Part shown: positions 5,846 to 12,016 of the stretch, piece after piece
Position numbering within the stretch: position 1 is the first letter of the stretch
How the letters are laid out: the number at the start of each line of letters is the position of its first letter
Source: JANWYT01 sp046719465
Lineage (GTDB): Bacteria > Chloroflexota > Anaerolineae > Aggregatilineales > Phototrophicaceae
Assembly: GCA_046719465.1 (NCBI GenBank)
Contig: JBDNCV010000119.1
Span: 1 to 12,016 of the forward strand
Reading direction: 5' to 3'
DNA length: 12,016 nucleotides
Position numbers and translations under genes: made by a program
The notes under the pieces: generated by a model
The model's database searches: none
What the model was told of the DNA's origin: nothing
Seen by the model: the letters and a program-made list of their open reading frames with translations, nothing else

Positions 5846-6274
5846 ATGGCGTATTTATGTATGACTGCTTACTATCAATATTGGCATCGCTCTCAGATAC
5901 ACCACTTCGTGCTCAAGCATCCAGACGTGAGCACGGTCAACGCATGGTTGGAGGATATGACGCGCTTGGTGATCACGTATCGTCAGATCCCGGGGGATGA
6001 CACTGTGCTTATCCTCATCGAGCACGACGGCACACACAGCAGCGTCTCGATGCGCTACCTCATCGACCGCACGCTGGATTGGATGCAGCGCACCCCGCGC
6101 AAGCGTCGGGCGCGCGTCTGCGTCTTGACCACAGAGCAATTCATCGCCAACATCCTAGACCGCGTCATGCGCGTGTTCAGCGGGGGTGACAAAATCCGCA
6201 TCTTGCCCGCAGGCAAGCTCGACGAAGCAGAGGCATGGCTGCTTTCGCAGCCAGCAGTTCAATCGTCAAAGTAA
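5846..6274 (+). CDS. Hypothetical protein, SpoIIAA/STAS-like
   Basis: This 142-residue soluble protein has no signal peptide. Its order of segments resembles small SpoIIAA/STAS-type alpha/beta proteins of Chloroflexota: a beta strand with TVLILIEHD (53-61), a helix with RYLIDRTLDWM (70-80), a strand RARVCVLTT (88-96), a helix, then KIRILPAGKLDEAEAWLLSQ (116-135). The closing 'R-I/V-x-x-F/L-P, E-A-x-x-W-L' pattern is the main clue. I cannot identify a phosphorylatable serine with confidence, and the assignment is tentative. The ATG has no Shine-Dalgarno, and the predicted transcript start lies only about 8 nt upstream, so a nearly leaderless mRNA is possible. ATG at 5861 is an alternative start. 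The 3' end overlaps the convergent small gene by 16 bp. Confidence 0.65.
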   Translation: MAYLCMTAYYQYWHRSQIHHFVLKHPDVSTVNAWLEDMTRLVITYRQIPGDDTVLILIEHDGTHSSVSMRYLIDRTLDWMQRTPRKRRARVCVLTTEQFIANILDRVMRVFSGGDKIRILPAGKLDEAEAWLLSQPAVQSSK

Positions 6275-6453
6275 CTGCTGTTCTGCGCGCGTTCGCGCAG
6301 CTGCCACAAAATGCTCATCAATTCGTTGATGATCGCAAGGGGAAAGCCGTTTTCCTCCAAGAGTTCACGGGCGGCGGCATCTCCCTCGCGCATATAGATA
6401 GGTTCAAGCGTCTCTAAAATCGATTCGTAGTCGTAGTCGTCGAACGTTTCCAT
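6259..6453 (-). CDS. Small acidic hypothetical protein (64 aa)
   Basis: I do not recognise this family. The protein is 64 residues, strongly acidic at the N-terminus (METFDDYDYESILETLEP), and predicted to be mostly helical, with an IINELMSILWQLRERA helix near 41-56 and an acidic YFDD end. It has no signal or membrane segment. The frame stays open upstream to an ATG at 6534, but the likely promoter (-10 at 6484-6489) lies inside that extension. ATG at 6453 is therefore preferred, although its Shine-Dalgarno is weak. Support for it as a gene is the well-placed promoter, the ordinary amino-acid composition and the absence of any competing gene. The end overlaps the convergent SpoIIAA-like gene. 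It could be a small regulatory or accessory protein, but that is a guess. Confidence 0.6.
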   Translation of the reverse strand: METFDDYDYESILETLEPIYMREGDAAARELLEENGFPLAIINELMSILWQLRERAQNSSYFDD

Positions 6454-6483
6454 AACGGTTGACTCGGTGTGGATCGTGGCTCG

Positions 6484-6492
6484 ATTGTAGCA
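6484..6492 (-). promoter_or_regulatory. Extended -10 promoter of the 64-residue protein gene
   Basis: On the minus strand TGCTACAAT is an extended -10 with a 5-of-6 hexamer, in the context GGCTGTGCTACAATCG. The same GGCTGTGCTA precedes the LysM/LTD gene. Predicted start near 6477, leader about 24 nt. Confidence 0.5.
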
Positions 6493-6516
6493 CAGCCTGC
6501 CGTGTTGGGGACGTTG

Positions 6517-6525
6517 TGGTAAGAT
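6517..6525 (+). promoter_or_regulatory. Possible extended -10 promoter of gatB
   Basis: TGGTAAGAT is an extended -10 with a 4-of-6 hexamer. A start near 6532 gives a leader of about 90 nt, longer than others in the window. The -10 runs back to back with the divergent small-gene promoter and touches the inverted repeat at 6523-6553. Confidence 0.4.
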
Positions 6526-6553
6526 ACCGCGCATGGTTAAAATGTACGGTATC
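6523..6553. promoter_or_regulatory. Perfect 7-bp inverted repeat, operator-like
   Basis: GATACCG (6523-6529) and CGGTATC (6547-6553) are exact reverse complements 17 nt apart. They overlap the proposed gatB -10 and start site, which lie between divergent promoters. A DNA operator is likelier than an RNA hairpin, because the left arm lies at or before the predicted transcript start. Confidence 0.45.
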
Positions 6554-6563
6554 CCGAAGGTAA

Positions 6564-6582
6564 GGACGCGCCTGCTGCGTCC
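6564..6582 (+). other. Leader hairpin of gatB mRNA
   Basis: GGACGC (6564-6569) pairs exactly with GCGTCC (6577-6582) across a 7-nt loop, in the gatB leader about 40 nt before the ATG. No T-run follows, and no tRNA-like or T-box feature was recognised, so any regulatory role is speculative. Confidence 0.35.
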
Positions 6583-6621
6583 GCTCGCTCAACCTACACC
6601 GCACCAGAGGAACGAACCCAC

Positions 6622-8076
6622 ATGACCCACTGGAAGACGATCATCGGGCTGGAAGTCCACGCCGAGATGCTCACCCAAACCAAGATGTTCAGCGCCTGCC
6701 CCGTCGTGGACAGCGTGGAAGCGCCGCCCAACAGCGCCGTTGACCCGCTCTCGCTGGGGCTGCCCGGGACGCTGCCCGTCATCAACCGGCAGGCGATGGA
6801 ATACGGGATGATGGTGGGGCTGGCGCTCAACTGCGAGATCCCGCCCTTCAACCAATTCGCCCGCAAGAACTACTTCTATCCTGACCTGCCTAAGGGCTAC
6901 CAGATCAGCCAGTACGATCACCCGCTGGCGATCAACGGGTGGGTCGACGTTGAACTGAGCAGCGGCAGCACCAAGCGCATCCGCATCCGCCGCGCCCACA
7001 TGGAGGAGGACACCGGCAAGCTCACCCACGTGGGCGATGGCAGCCTTGTCGACTACAACCGCGCGGGCGTGCCGCTGTTGGAGATCGTCACCGAGCCAGA
7101 CATCCACAGCAGCGAAGAAGCCGAGGCCTACGCCCGCAAGCTGCGCGCGCTGCTGCAGTTCTTGGGCGTGAACCACGGGGACATGAGCAAGGGCGTGCTG
7201 CGCTTTGAGGCCAACGTGAGCGTCATGCACTCGTCCGACACGGCCTATCGCACCCGCACCGAGATCAAGAACCTGAACAGCATTCGCAGCATGGTGCGCG
7301 CGATTGATGCCGAGGTCGAACGGCAGATTGCCCTCTATGAGGCGGGCGACACTGTCAAACCCGCGACGCTGGGCTGGGACGAACAGAACGGGCGCATCAT
7401 CATCCAGCGCTACAAAGAGCGTCCCGACGAATACCGCTACTTCCCTGAGCCTGACCTGCCCATTGTGCAGGTCAGCCGCGAGTGGGTCGCTGAGGTGCAA
7501 GCTAAGCTCCCTGAGCTGCCCGACGCAAAGCGCGCCCGCTTCACCACGGAGCTGGGCCTCTCAGCTTATGATGCTCGCGTGCTGACCCAAGACAAGGCCA
7601 TCGCCGATTACTACGAGACCGTGCTGGCCGAGGGCGTGAACGCCAAGACCGCCGCCAACTGGTTCACAGGCGATCTCTTCCGCCTGCTGAACGACAGCAA
7701 GATCGACCGCGAAGCCGTCGGCCAGACGAAGCTTACCGCCGCCAACTTCGCCAAGCTCATCAAGCTGGTGGAGGGCGGTCAGATCAACGCCGCCACCGCA
7801 CGGAAAGACGTGCTGCCCATCATGTGGGAGACAGGCCAAGACGCCGAGGCCATCGTCAAGGAGAAAGGTCTGGCGCAGGTTAGCGACAGCGGCTTGATCC
7901 GCGAGGCGGTGCAGCAAGCGATGGAGAAAAACCCCGACATGGTGCAGAAATACCTCGCCGGGGAGGAAAAGGTCATGAACGCGCTGTTCGGGCAGGTGAT
8001 GGGGGCGCTCAAAGGCAAAGCCAACCCTGCAATCGTGCGCGAGGCGCTGCTGGAAGCGCTCAACGCGCTGAAATGA
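6622..8076 (+). CDS. gatB: Aspartyl/glutamyl-tRNA(Asn/Gln) amidotransferase subunit B
   Basis: This 484-residue protein is the GatB subunit of the GatCAB complex. The complex converts Glu-tRNA(Gln), and often Asp-tRNA(Asn), to the amide form. GatB binds the tRNA and activates the carboxylate with ATP. Family landmarks in order are IIGLEVHAEMLTQTKMF (7-23), GLPGTLPVIN (46-55), FARKNYFYPDLPKGYQISQY (79-98), HMEEDTGK (126-133), DYNRAGVPLLEIVTEPDI (144-161), RTEIKNLNS (212-220) and YRYFPEPDLP (271-280). A C-terminal YqeY-like helical domain (about 335-484) follows. The usual 'LRCDANVS' reads LRFEANVS (193-200), a mild divergence. The length is normal. AGAGGA lies 10 nt before the ATG. gatA and gatC are not in the window. 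The 3' end converges on the permease gene with a 10-bp gap. Confidence 0.97.
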   Translation: MTHWKTIIGLEVHAEMLTQTKMFSACPVVDSVEAPPNSAVDPLSLGLPGTLPVINRQAMEYGMMVGLALNCEIPPFNQFARKNYFYPDLPKGYQISQYDHPLAINGWVDVELSSGSTKRIRIRRAHMEEDTGKLTHVGDGSLVDYNRAGVPLLEIVTEPDIHSSEEAEAYARKLRALLQFLGVNHGDMSKGVLRFEANVSVMHSSDTAYRTRTEIKNLNSIRSMVRAIDAEVERQIALYEAGDTVKPATLGWDEQNGRIIIQRYKERPDEYRYFPEPDLPIVQVSREWVAEVQAKLPELPDAKRARFTTELGLSAYDARVLTQDKAIADYYETVLAEGVNAKTAANWFTGDLFRLLNDSKIDREAVGQTKLTAANFAKLIKLVEGGQINAATARKDVLPIMWETGQDAEAIVKEKGLAQVSDSGLIREAVQQAMEKNPDMVQKYLAGEEKVMNALFGQVMGALKGKANPAIVREALLEALNALK

Positions 8077-8092
8077 GTAGGCGGCCTCACTC
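8075..8092. other. Hairpin spanning the convergent gatB/permease stop codons
   Basis: GAGTAGG (8075-8081) can pair with CCT-C-ACTC (8085-8092) around CGG, with one bulged base. It covers both stop regions but has no T-run, so it is at best a weak bidirectional end signal. Confidence 0.3.
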
Positions 8093-10780
8093 GTAGCGCA
8101 GCACGTTCATCACCCGTTCACGCGCGGCGAGGTTGGCGCTCAGCGCGGTAGCAATCGCGCTGATGAGCAGCGACGCCCCCAGCAGCCCCAACGCCAACAG
8201 TTGGCTGCTGGCGGGCAGCGGGATCGGTGTTTGCGAAATCTGCCCGATGACCCACAAGAACAGCCCGCTCAATGCCAACCCCAGCAGGGCGCTCGTCAAG
8301 CTGATGAGGCTGGTTTCAATCAGCATCACAACCAATGCCGTCCGCCCCTTCAAGCCCAGCGCCTTCAACACGCCGATCTGCCGCCGCCGCTCTAAGGTGG
8401 CCAGCGCAATCGTGTTCGCCATGATGACCCCTGCTGAAAGCAGCGAGAGCAGCGCGACCACCGTCGGAATGGCCGCGAATTGGTTGATTAAGCGCGAGAC
8501 GAGGGCGTCGATGAAGGTCACATCGAGCGCGAAGGTCGGCGGGATGCGAATGGATGAGAGCGAGAGCAGCGCGCGGTTGACCCCCTCCGGCCCGACGTCG
8601 AAGGCGTAGAACGTGAACAGAGGTTGGCGTCCGCCGAGGCTCTCCGGCGGGATGTTGATCCCCCCCAGCCCAAAGAAGCCGCCGCCTGCCCCCCCGGCCA
8701 GCCCTACCACCTCAAAATGCATCCACTGGCCATCAATCGTGTAGCCCAGCATCGACCCGACCGTCACGCCCAGCGTGGCCGCGCTGTCCGCAGGGACGAC
8801 CGCCACGCGCCGCCCGCGATCCGCGGGGGTGAGGTTGCGCCCCTGCACAATCGTGATCGCGCGGTTGTAGAAATCGGGGTCGGTGCTGTCGCGCATGAGC
8901 AGGCCGCCCCAGATGAACAAGGCGAGTTCCGCCTCTGGTTCCGTTAAAGTGTTGGTGAACCGGCCGTCAATGGTCAGCAGAGGGGATTGATGAATGCCGA
9001 TGACGGTGCGGCTGCGCACATCCGGCACGTTGGCCATCGCCAGATCGATCGCCAGCCGCCCAGCAGGGGCGAGCGCCGAGGGCGCAATCGGCAGCGCCAA
9101 CACGTTGCCCCCCACCTGCTGCGTGAGCTGCACCGTGAGCAGTTGGCGCGTCCCCTCGCCGACGAACGTGATCACGCTCAAGGTGAACATGCCGACGCTG
9201 AGCGCTAGGATGGTCGTCGCTGTGCGCACGCGCTGATTGGCCAAGTTGCGGATCGCCAAGCGCAGGCGCACACTGCGCAGGCTCGGCAGTTTGCTCAGGA
9301 AGAACACCACCCACCACAACAGCCCCACCAGCAGCCCCAGCAGCAGCATCGTAATCGCCACGCCGATCACGCCCGTCATGTACGGGGCGGCCGGGTCGAA
9401 CAGGTCGCCGCGGGCTAGATCGTTGACGACCCCAAACGTCGGCGTGATGATCTGCCCGACGATCAGCCCCAGCGCGAGCGTGATCAACATCATCGCCAGC
9501 AGCATCTGGAAACAACCCAAGCGCGGCAGCACCAGATCGTTCGGCCGCAGGATTTGCGCCGGGCGCACTTGCAGCGCCGTCAAAATCGGCACAAGGCTGA
9601 AGACGGCTGTCGTCAGCAGGCCGAGCGCCACGCCATAGGCCAGCGCCTCGGGGTAGACGCGCACCGGCAGCGACTGCTGCAAGAAGGCCTCGCCGTAGCG
9701 GTTGACCAACCCGCTGAGCGCCACGCCCAGCGCCGCCCCCAACACGCTGCCCAGCACGCCCAGCAGCAGCCCCTCGGCCAAAAACAGCCGCGCGATCTGC
9801 CCGTTTTTGAGGCCGAAGGTCTTCAACGCGCTGATCTCGGCGGTGCGCCGCCGCACCATGACGAGCATCGTGTTCATGATGCCGACGCCGCCGATGAGCA
9901 GCGCCCCAAGCCCCAGCACGACGATAAAGTTCCCCAAGACCTCGCTGATAACGGCATTGCGCTCTAACATGTCGAAGGTGGTGTCGATGCCCATGCGGCC
10001 TGTGGCCGGGTCGTTCAAGCGCCGCAGTTCGTCCACCAGCGCGTTGAAACCGGCGCGCGTCGTCGGCGGGTCGGGCAGGCTGATGGCGATAGAGTTGGGG
10101 CGGATGCGGTCGCGGATCACGCCGTCGGCCTCCGCCAGCGAGACGTAAGCGAAACCGAAGAACGCTCCAAACAAGTTGCGGATGCCCGCCTCATGATCCG
10201 CCGCGACGATCCCGCGGACGATAAACGGCTCATCCGTCCCGCTGATGCTGACCGTGTCGCCCACGCGCAGGCCCTGCGCCTCCGCCATGTTCTGGCTGAT
10301 GACGACCTCACGCCCGCCCGTGAACAGCTCGGCCAGCGGCACGCCCGCCGGTTCCAGCGCCGTGATGGTGTAGCTGGGTGGGTAAGTTGCAGGGTCGATG
10401 TAGAAAGTGCTGATGAAGGACGGGCGGCCTACCCTCAGCGCGTCCACAGCGGCAATCTGGCGGATGTCGTCGGCAAAGGCGGTCATGCGCCCGCCGCGCG
10501 CATTCACCCACGCGCTGATGCGGCTCAGCTCCTCCGCGCTGAAGAAGCGGTTGTCGTTAGGGATGAAGGCGCTGAACTGGCTGACGTTGCCCTTCACAAG
10601 GCGCAGGTCGCCTTTGTTGTCGATGCGCACATTCTCGACCAACGAATCGGCGATGGCCAGCCCCAACGTCCGCAGCGAGACGACCGTCCCCACGCCAGCG
10701 GCGATACACAGCACAGCCAAAGCCACCCAGCGCCCCCCACGACGCACGTTGCGCGCCGCGTACCGCAGGTAAAAGGTCAT
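8087..10780 (-). CDS. ABC transporter permease with two FtsX/MacB-type modules
   Basis: This 897-residue integral membrane protein has the layout of long FtsX-superfamily permeases (YbbP/LolE-like), in which the MacB periplasmic domain and FtsX core occur twice. The first module has a TM near 18-38, an extracytoplasmic domain (about 45-275), and three TMs between about 280 and 405. Two linker TMs follow (about 422-445 and 470-495). The second module starts at LRLAIRNLANQRVRTATTIL, with its own TM (about 520-540), soluble domain and three final TMs ending RVMNVLRYE. The cytoplasmic loops RRRTAEISALKTFGLKNGQI and RRRQIGVLKALGLKGRTALV are clearly homologous. Such permeases need an ABC ATPase, and none is nearby. 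The substrate is unknown. The ATG at 10780 has GGGAG 9 nt upstream and is preferred to an in-frame GTG at 10786, which is too close to that site. Confidence 0.92.
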   Translation of the reverse strand: MTFYLRYAARNVRRGGRWVALAVLCIAAGVGTVVSLRTLGLAIADSLVENVRIDNKGDLRLVKGNVSQFSAFIPNDNRFFSAEELSRISAWVNARGGRMTAFADDIRQIAAVDALRVGRPSFISTFYIDPATYPPSYTITALEPAGVPLAELFTGGREVVISQNMAEAQGLRVGDTVSISGTDEPFIVRGIVAADHEAGIRNLFGAFFGFAYVSLAEADGVIRDRIRPNSIAISLPDPPTTRAGFNALVDELRRLNDPATGRMGIDTTFDMLERNAVISEVLGNFIVVLGLGALLIGGVGIMNTMLVMVRRRTAEISALKTFGLKNGQIARLFLAEGLLLGVLGSVLGAALGVALSGLVNRYGEAFLQQSLPVRVYPEALAYGVALGLLTTAVFSLVPILTALQVRPAQILRPNDLVLPRLGCFQMLLAMMLITLALGLIVGQIITPTFGVVNDLARGDLFDPAAPYMTGVIGVAITMLLLGLLVGLLWWVVFFLSKLPSLRSVRLRLAIRNLANQRVRTATTILALSVGMFTLSVITFVGEGTRQLLTVQLTQQVGGNVLALPIAPSALAPAGRLAIDLAMANVPDVRSRTVIGIHQSPLLTIDGRFTNTLTEPEAELALFIWGGLLMRDSTDPDFYNRAITIVQGRNLTPADRGRRVAVVPADSAATLGVTVGSMLGYTIDGQWMHFEVVGLAGGAGGGFFGLGGINIPPESLGGRQPLFTFYAFDVGPEGVNRALLSLSSIRIPPTFALDVTFIDALVSRLINQFAAIPTVVALLSLLSAGVIMANTIALATLERRRQIGVLKALGLKGRTALVVMLIETSLISLTSALLGLALSGLFLWVIGQISQTPIPLPASSQLLALGLLGASLLISAIATALSANLAARERVMNVLRYE

Positions 10781-10809
10781 GCACACACACTCCCACAGGC
10801 CACGATTCC

Positions 10810-10838
10810 ACTATAGCACGGCCTGCGCTGAATGACAG
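10810..10838 (-). promoter_or_regulatory. Putative promoter of the FtsX/MacB-type permease gene
   Basis: On the minus strand CTGTCA (10833-10838, 4 of 6) and TATAGT (10810-10815, 5 of 6) are 17 bp apart, and TGC before the hexamer extends the -10. GTGCTATA is shared with two other promoters in the window. The gap between here and the next gene (to 10918) holds nothing else I can support. Confidence 0.65.
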
Positions 10839-10918
10839 GTATCAGCTTGGCTTGGGAGGCTCTAACGTGGCTTTAACCGCGGTCGCATCACCGCCACCGT
10901 CAGAACACTCCCCGTGGC

Positions 10919-11665
10919 TTAGGGCACGCGGAACAAGGCGAGCACGTCACGCATCTCGCCAAATCGCCGCAGAGCGACCACGATCGTCTGATTATCGGCA
11001 AGCCAGTCGAAGCCTCCCAAGAGTGCGCTGTCTAGTGCGACGGCGAAGATCAACTCGCCGCTCTTCACATCCCACGCGGTGAGGCGGCCATCAGACAGTG
11101 GAACTAGGAAGCGTCCGCCGTCGTGGCTCAGCGCGATTCCTCCTATTGTTGATGCTGGGCTGGGCAGATCGATCGTGCTGATCAGATCGTCCGTCGCGCC
11201 GTCGAAGAAGCTTACCTGCTCCCGACGTTCCTCTACCAACGCATAAACGCCGCCGTCAGGCACACGCGCCGACAAAAAGCCGACACGTGGATAGATCCCG
11301 CGCAGCAGCTGCGTTGTGTTCCACTGGTAGCGCGGCATTGTCTGGGAGGCCTCAGGTACGTCCGCTGCTTCAATTTCGGTTATCGGCAGTTGATCAAGCA
11401 CCATCCACGTCTCTGTGCTGAGGATCAGCACATCTGGGCTGTCGGTAGGCGGCCCGCTCACCACCGCCAACTGATTCCCAACGTTGGACGCGTGCAGATA
11501 AGCAGTGTGGAAGGGGGGCAGATCGATCACGCGGATGCAGCCGCTGCGTTGAAGCTGCAAGTCCAGCGGCTCGCATGGCCGCAGCGCCCGCTCCAAGAGA
11601 AAAGCGCCACCCGCCACCACTGCTGCCACCACCACCAACCCAATTACAATCGCACGTCGTTTCAT
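10919..11665 (-). CDS. Membrane-anchored beta-propeller-like protein
   Basis: This 248-residue protein has a KRR start and a hydrophobic segment (about 5-24), so it is probably anchored outside the membrane or secreted. The rest has the blade-like pattern of WD40/YVTN propellers: LAVVSGPPTDSPDVLILSTE (66-85), VYALVEERREQVSFFDGATD (140-159) and IALSHDGGRFLVPLSDGRL (177-195), followed by TAWDVKSGELI. Repeats of 'strand, D/G turn, strand' are visible, but there are too few residues for a full seven-blade propeller, so it may be a partial or degenerate one. Cys31 and Cys43 could form a disulfide. The function is unknown. AAGGG lies 6 nt before the ATG. It lies upstream of the permease gene on the same strand with a 138-bp gap and separate promoters, so a link to the permease is possible but not shown. 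Confidence 0.65.
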   Translation of the reverse strand: MKRRAIVIGLVVVAAVVAGGAFLLERALRPCEPLDLQLQRSGCIRVIDLPPFHTAYLHASNVGNQLAVVSGPPTDSPDVLILSTETWMVLDQLPITEIEAADVPEASQTMPRYQWNTTQLLRGIYPRVGFLSARVPDGGVYALVEERREQVSFFDGATDDLISTIDLPSPASTIGGIALSHDGGRFLVPLSDGRLTAWDVKSGELIFAVALDSALLGGFDWLADNQTIVVALRRFGEMRDVLALFRVP

Positions 11666-11689
11666 CGTTCACCCTTTGATGTTGGCCGT

Positions 11690-11702
11690 TATCATAATGA
11701 TA
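11690..11702. promoter_or_regulatory. Perfect palindrome overlapping a -10 box
   Basis: TATCATAATGATA is a perfect 13-bp palindrome centred on 11696. On the minus strand it contains TATGAT (11691-11696), a 5-of-6 -10 for the propeller-like gene, with a leader of about 20 nt. It could be an operator or simply a symmetrical -10. Confidence 0.45.
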
Positions 11703-11813
11703 CGTGAGATGAAACAATGCGCGCATAAACGTTGCCCTACGCTGAAAATCTTTCCAATGGCAACCAAATTTAGTTAGTACGAAAGTCTTATGCCTCACTC
11801 TAAAAACTGATTG

Positions 11814-11819
11814 TATGAT
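11814..11819 (+). promoter_or_regulatory. Possible -10 of the DUF1800 gene
   Basis: TATGAT (5 of 6) lies about 28 nt before the ATG in an AT-rich 182-bp divergent gap (11666-11847). No good -35 was found. The same hexamer serves the divergent propeller-like gene. The rest of the gap holds no gene I can support. Confidence 0.35.
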
Positions 11820-11847
11820 GAAGCTGTCAAGATGAGGAAAAGATGAG

Positions 11848-12016
11848 ATGACGCTCACACGACGTGATTTCTTCAAGACAACTGGCGCTGCTGGGGCAGC
11901 CCTCGTGGCAGGGTGGCACTTCCACGCGGCGATGCCTGCCCGCGCTGCCGATGACCCTCTCTATCATGTCCTTCAGCGCACCACATGGGGCGTGCGCCCC
12001 GCTGACCTTGACCAGA
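11848..12016 (+). CDS. DUF1800 family protein with twin-arginine signal peptide (partial)
   Basis: Only the first 56 residues are in the window, and the gene runs off the right edge. The N-terminus MTLTRRDFFKTTGAAGAALV is a textbook twin-arginine signal: Arg5-Arg6 in TRRDFFK, a short mildly hydrophobic stretch rich in Ala and Gly, then ARA near 35-37 as a likely signal peptidase site. After it, YHVLQRTTWGVRPADLDQ resembles the start of DUF1800 proteins, which typically read 'H-L-L-x-R-x-T-F-G-P-x-x-x-x-L'. The family is of unknown function, is exported folded, and often sits beside a DUF1501 gene. GAGGA lies 9 nt before the ATG. The family call rests on a short stretch, so it is less certain than the Tat signal. 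Export would use TatA, encoded at 3202. Confidence 0.75.
   Translation, partial: MTLTRRDFFKTTGAAGAALVAGWHFHAAMPARAADDPLYHVLQRTTWGVRPADLDQ

Noticed and set aside
6532..6621. gatB leader considered as a T-box or other riboswitch
   Set aside because: It is only about 90 nt with one 6-bp hairpin. No T-box sequence, anti-terminator pair or T-run was found.
6589..7500. 303-codon minus-strand open frame opposite gatB
   Set aside because: The plus strand encodes an unmistakable GatB. The antisense product is low-complexity Val/Ala/His/Asp-rich sequence typical of shadow frames.
11394..11876. 160-codon minus-strand frame overlapping the propeller-like gene and its promoter
   Set aside because: It overlaps the better gene in another frame, crosses the divergent promoter region, and has a poly-Gly and Arg-rich composition.

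Overview
The window looks like ordinary chromosome from a GC-rich bacterium, most likely a Chloroflexota (Anaerolineae-type) genome. The lineage call is an inference. It rests on a secreted LysM plus lamin-tail-domain protein with Thr-Pro-rich linkers, a YacP-like NYN protein with a long proline-rich tail, a DUF1800 protein with a twin-arginine signal, and an intergenic block of CCTCATCCCCC/GTAGGGGCGAGGC-type repeats. No rRNA, tRNA, CRISPR array, transposase, integrase or phage gene was seen.

Layout. Positions 67-2798 (minus strand) hold a Uma2-family nuclease-like gene with its own promoter, preceded by the dnaX-ybaB operon, which ends in an intrinsic terminator at 725-751. Positions 2799-3201 are non-coding, with a compact hairpin-rich repeat block and, at the right end, the tatA promoter. 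Positions 3202-3375 (plus) encode a 57-residue TatA. It converges on, and overlaps by 4 bp, a DUF1992 gene (3372-3860, minus). Upstream of that lies the LysM/LTD protein (3915-4895, minus), divergent from the NYN/YacP-like gene (5054-5716, plus). Next come a SpoIIAA/STAS-like hypothetical (5846-6274, plus) and a convergent small acidic protein (6259-6453, minus). gatB follows (6622-8076, plus), convergent on a large FtsX/MacB-type permease (8087-10780, minus). A membrane-anchored beta-propeller-like protein (10919-11665, minus) is divergent from a truncated DUF1800 protein with a Tat signal (11848 to the window end).

How the genes relate. The gene set is mostly housekeeping: clamp loading and nucleoid (dnaX, ybaB), amidation of mischarged tRNA (gatB), protein export (tatA) and envelope proteins. 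The clearest functional link is between tatA and the DUF1800 protein, which carries an RRDFFK export signal. Eight of twelve proposed promoters have an extended -10 (TGn plus hexamer), and the 8-mer GTGCTATA occurs at three of them. Convergent genes are packed very tightly, with overlaps of 4 and 16 bp and a gap of 10 bp. I found no convincing novel multi-gene system. The most useful observations are the small tatA, the Tat substrate, the shared promoter motif, operator-like inverted repeats upstream of gatB and of the SpoIIAA-like gene, and the repeat block.
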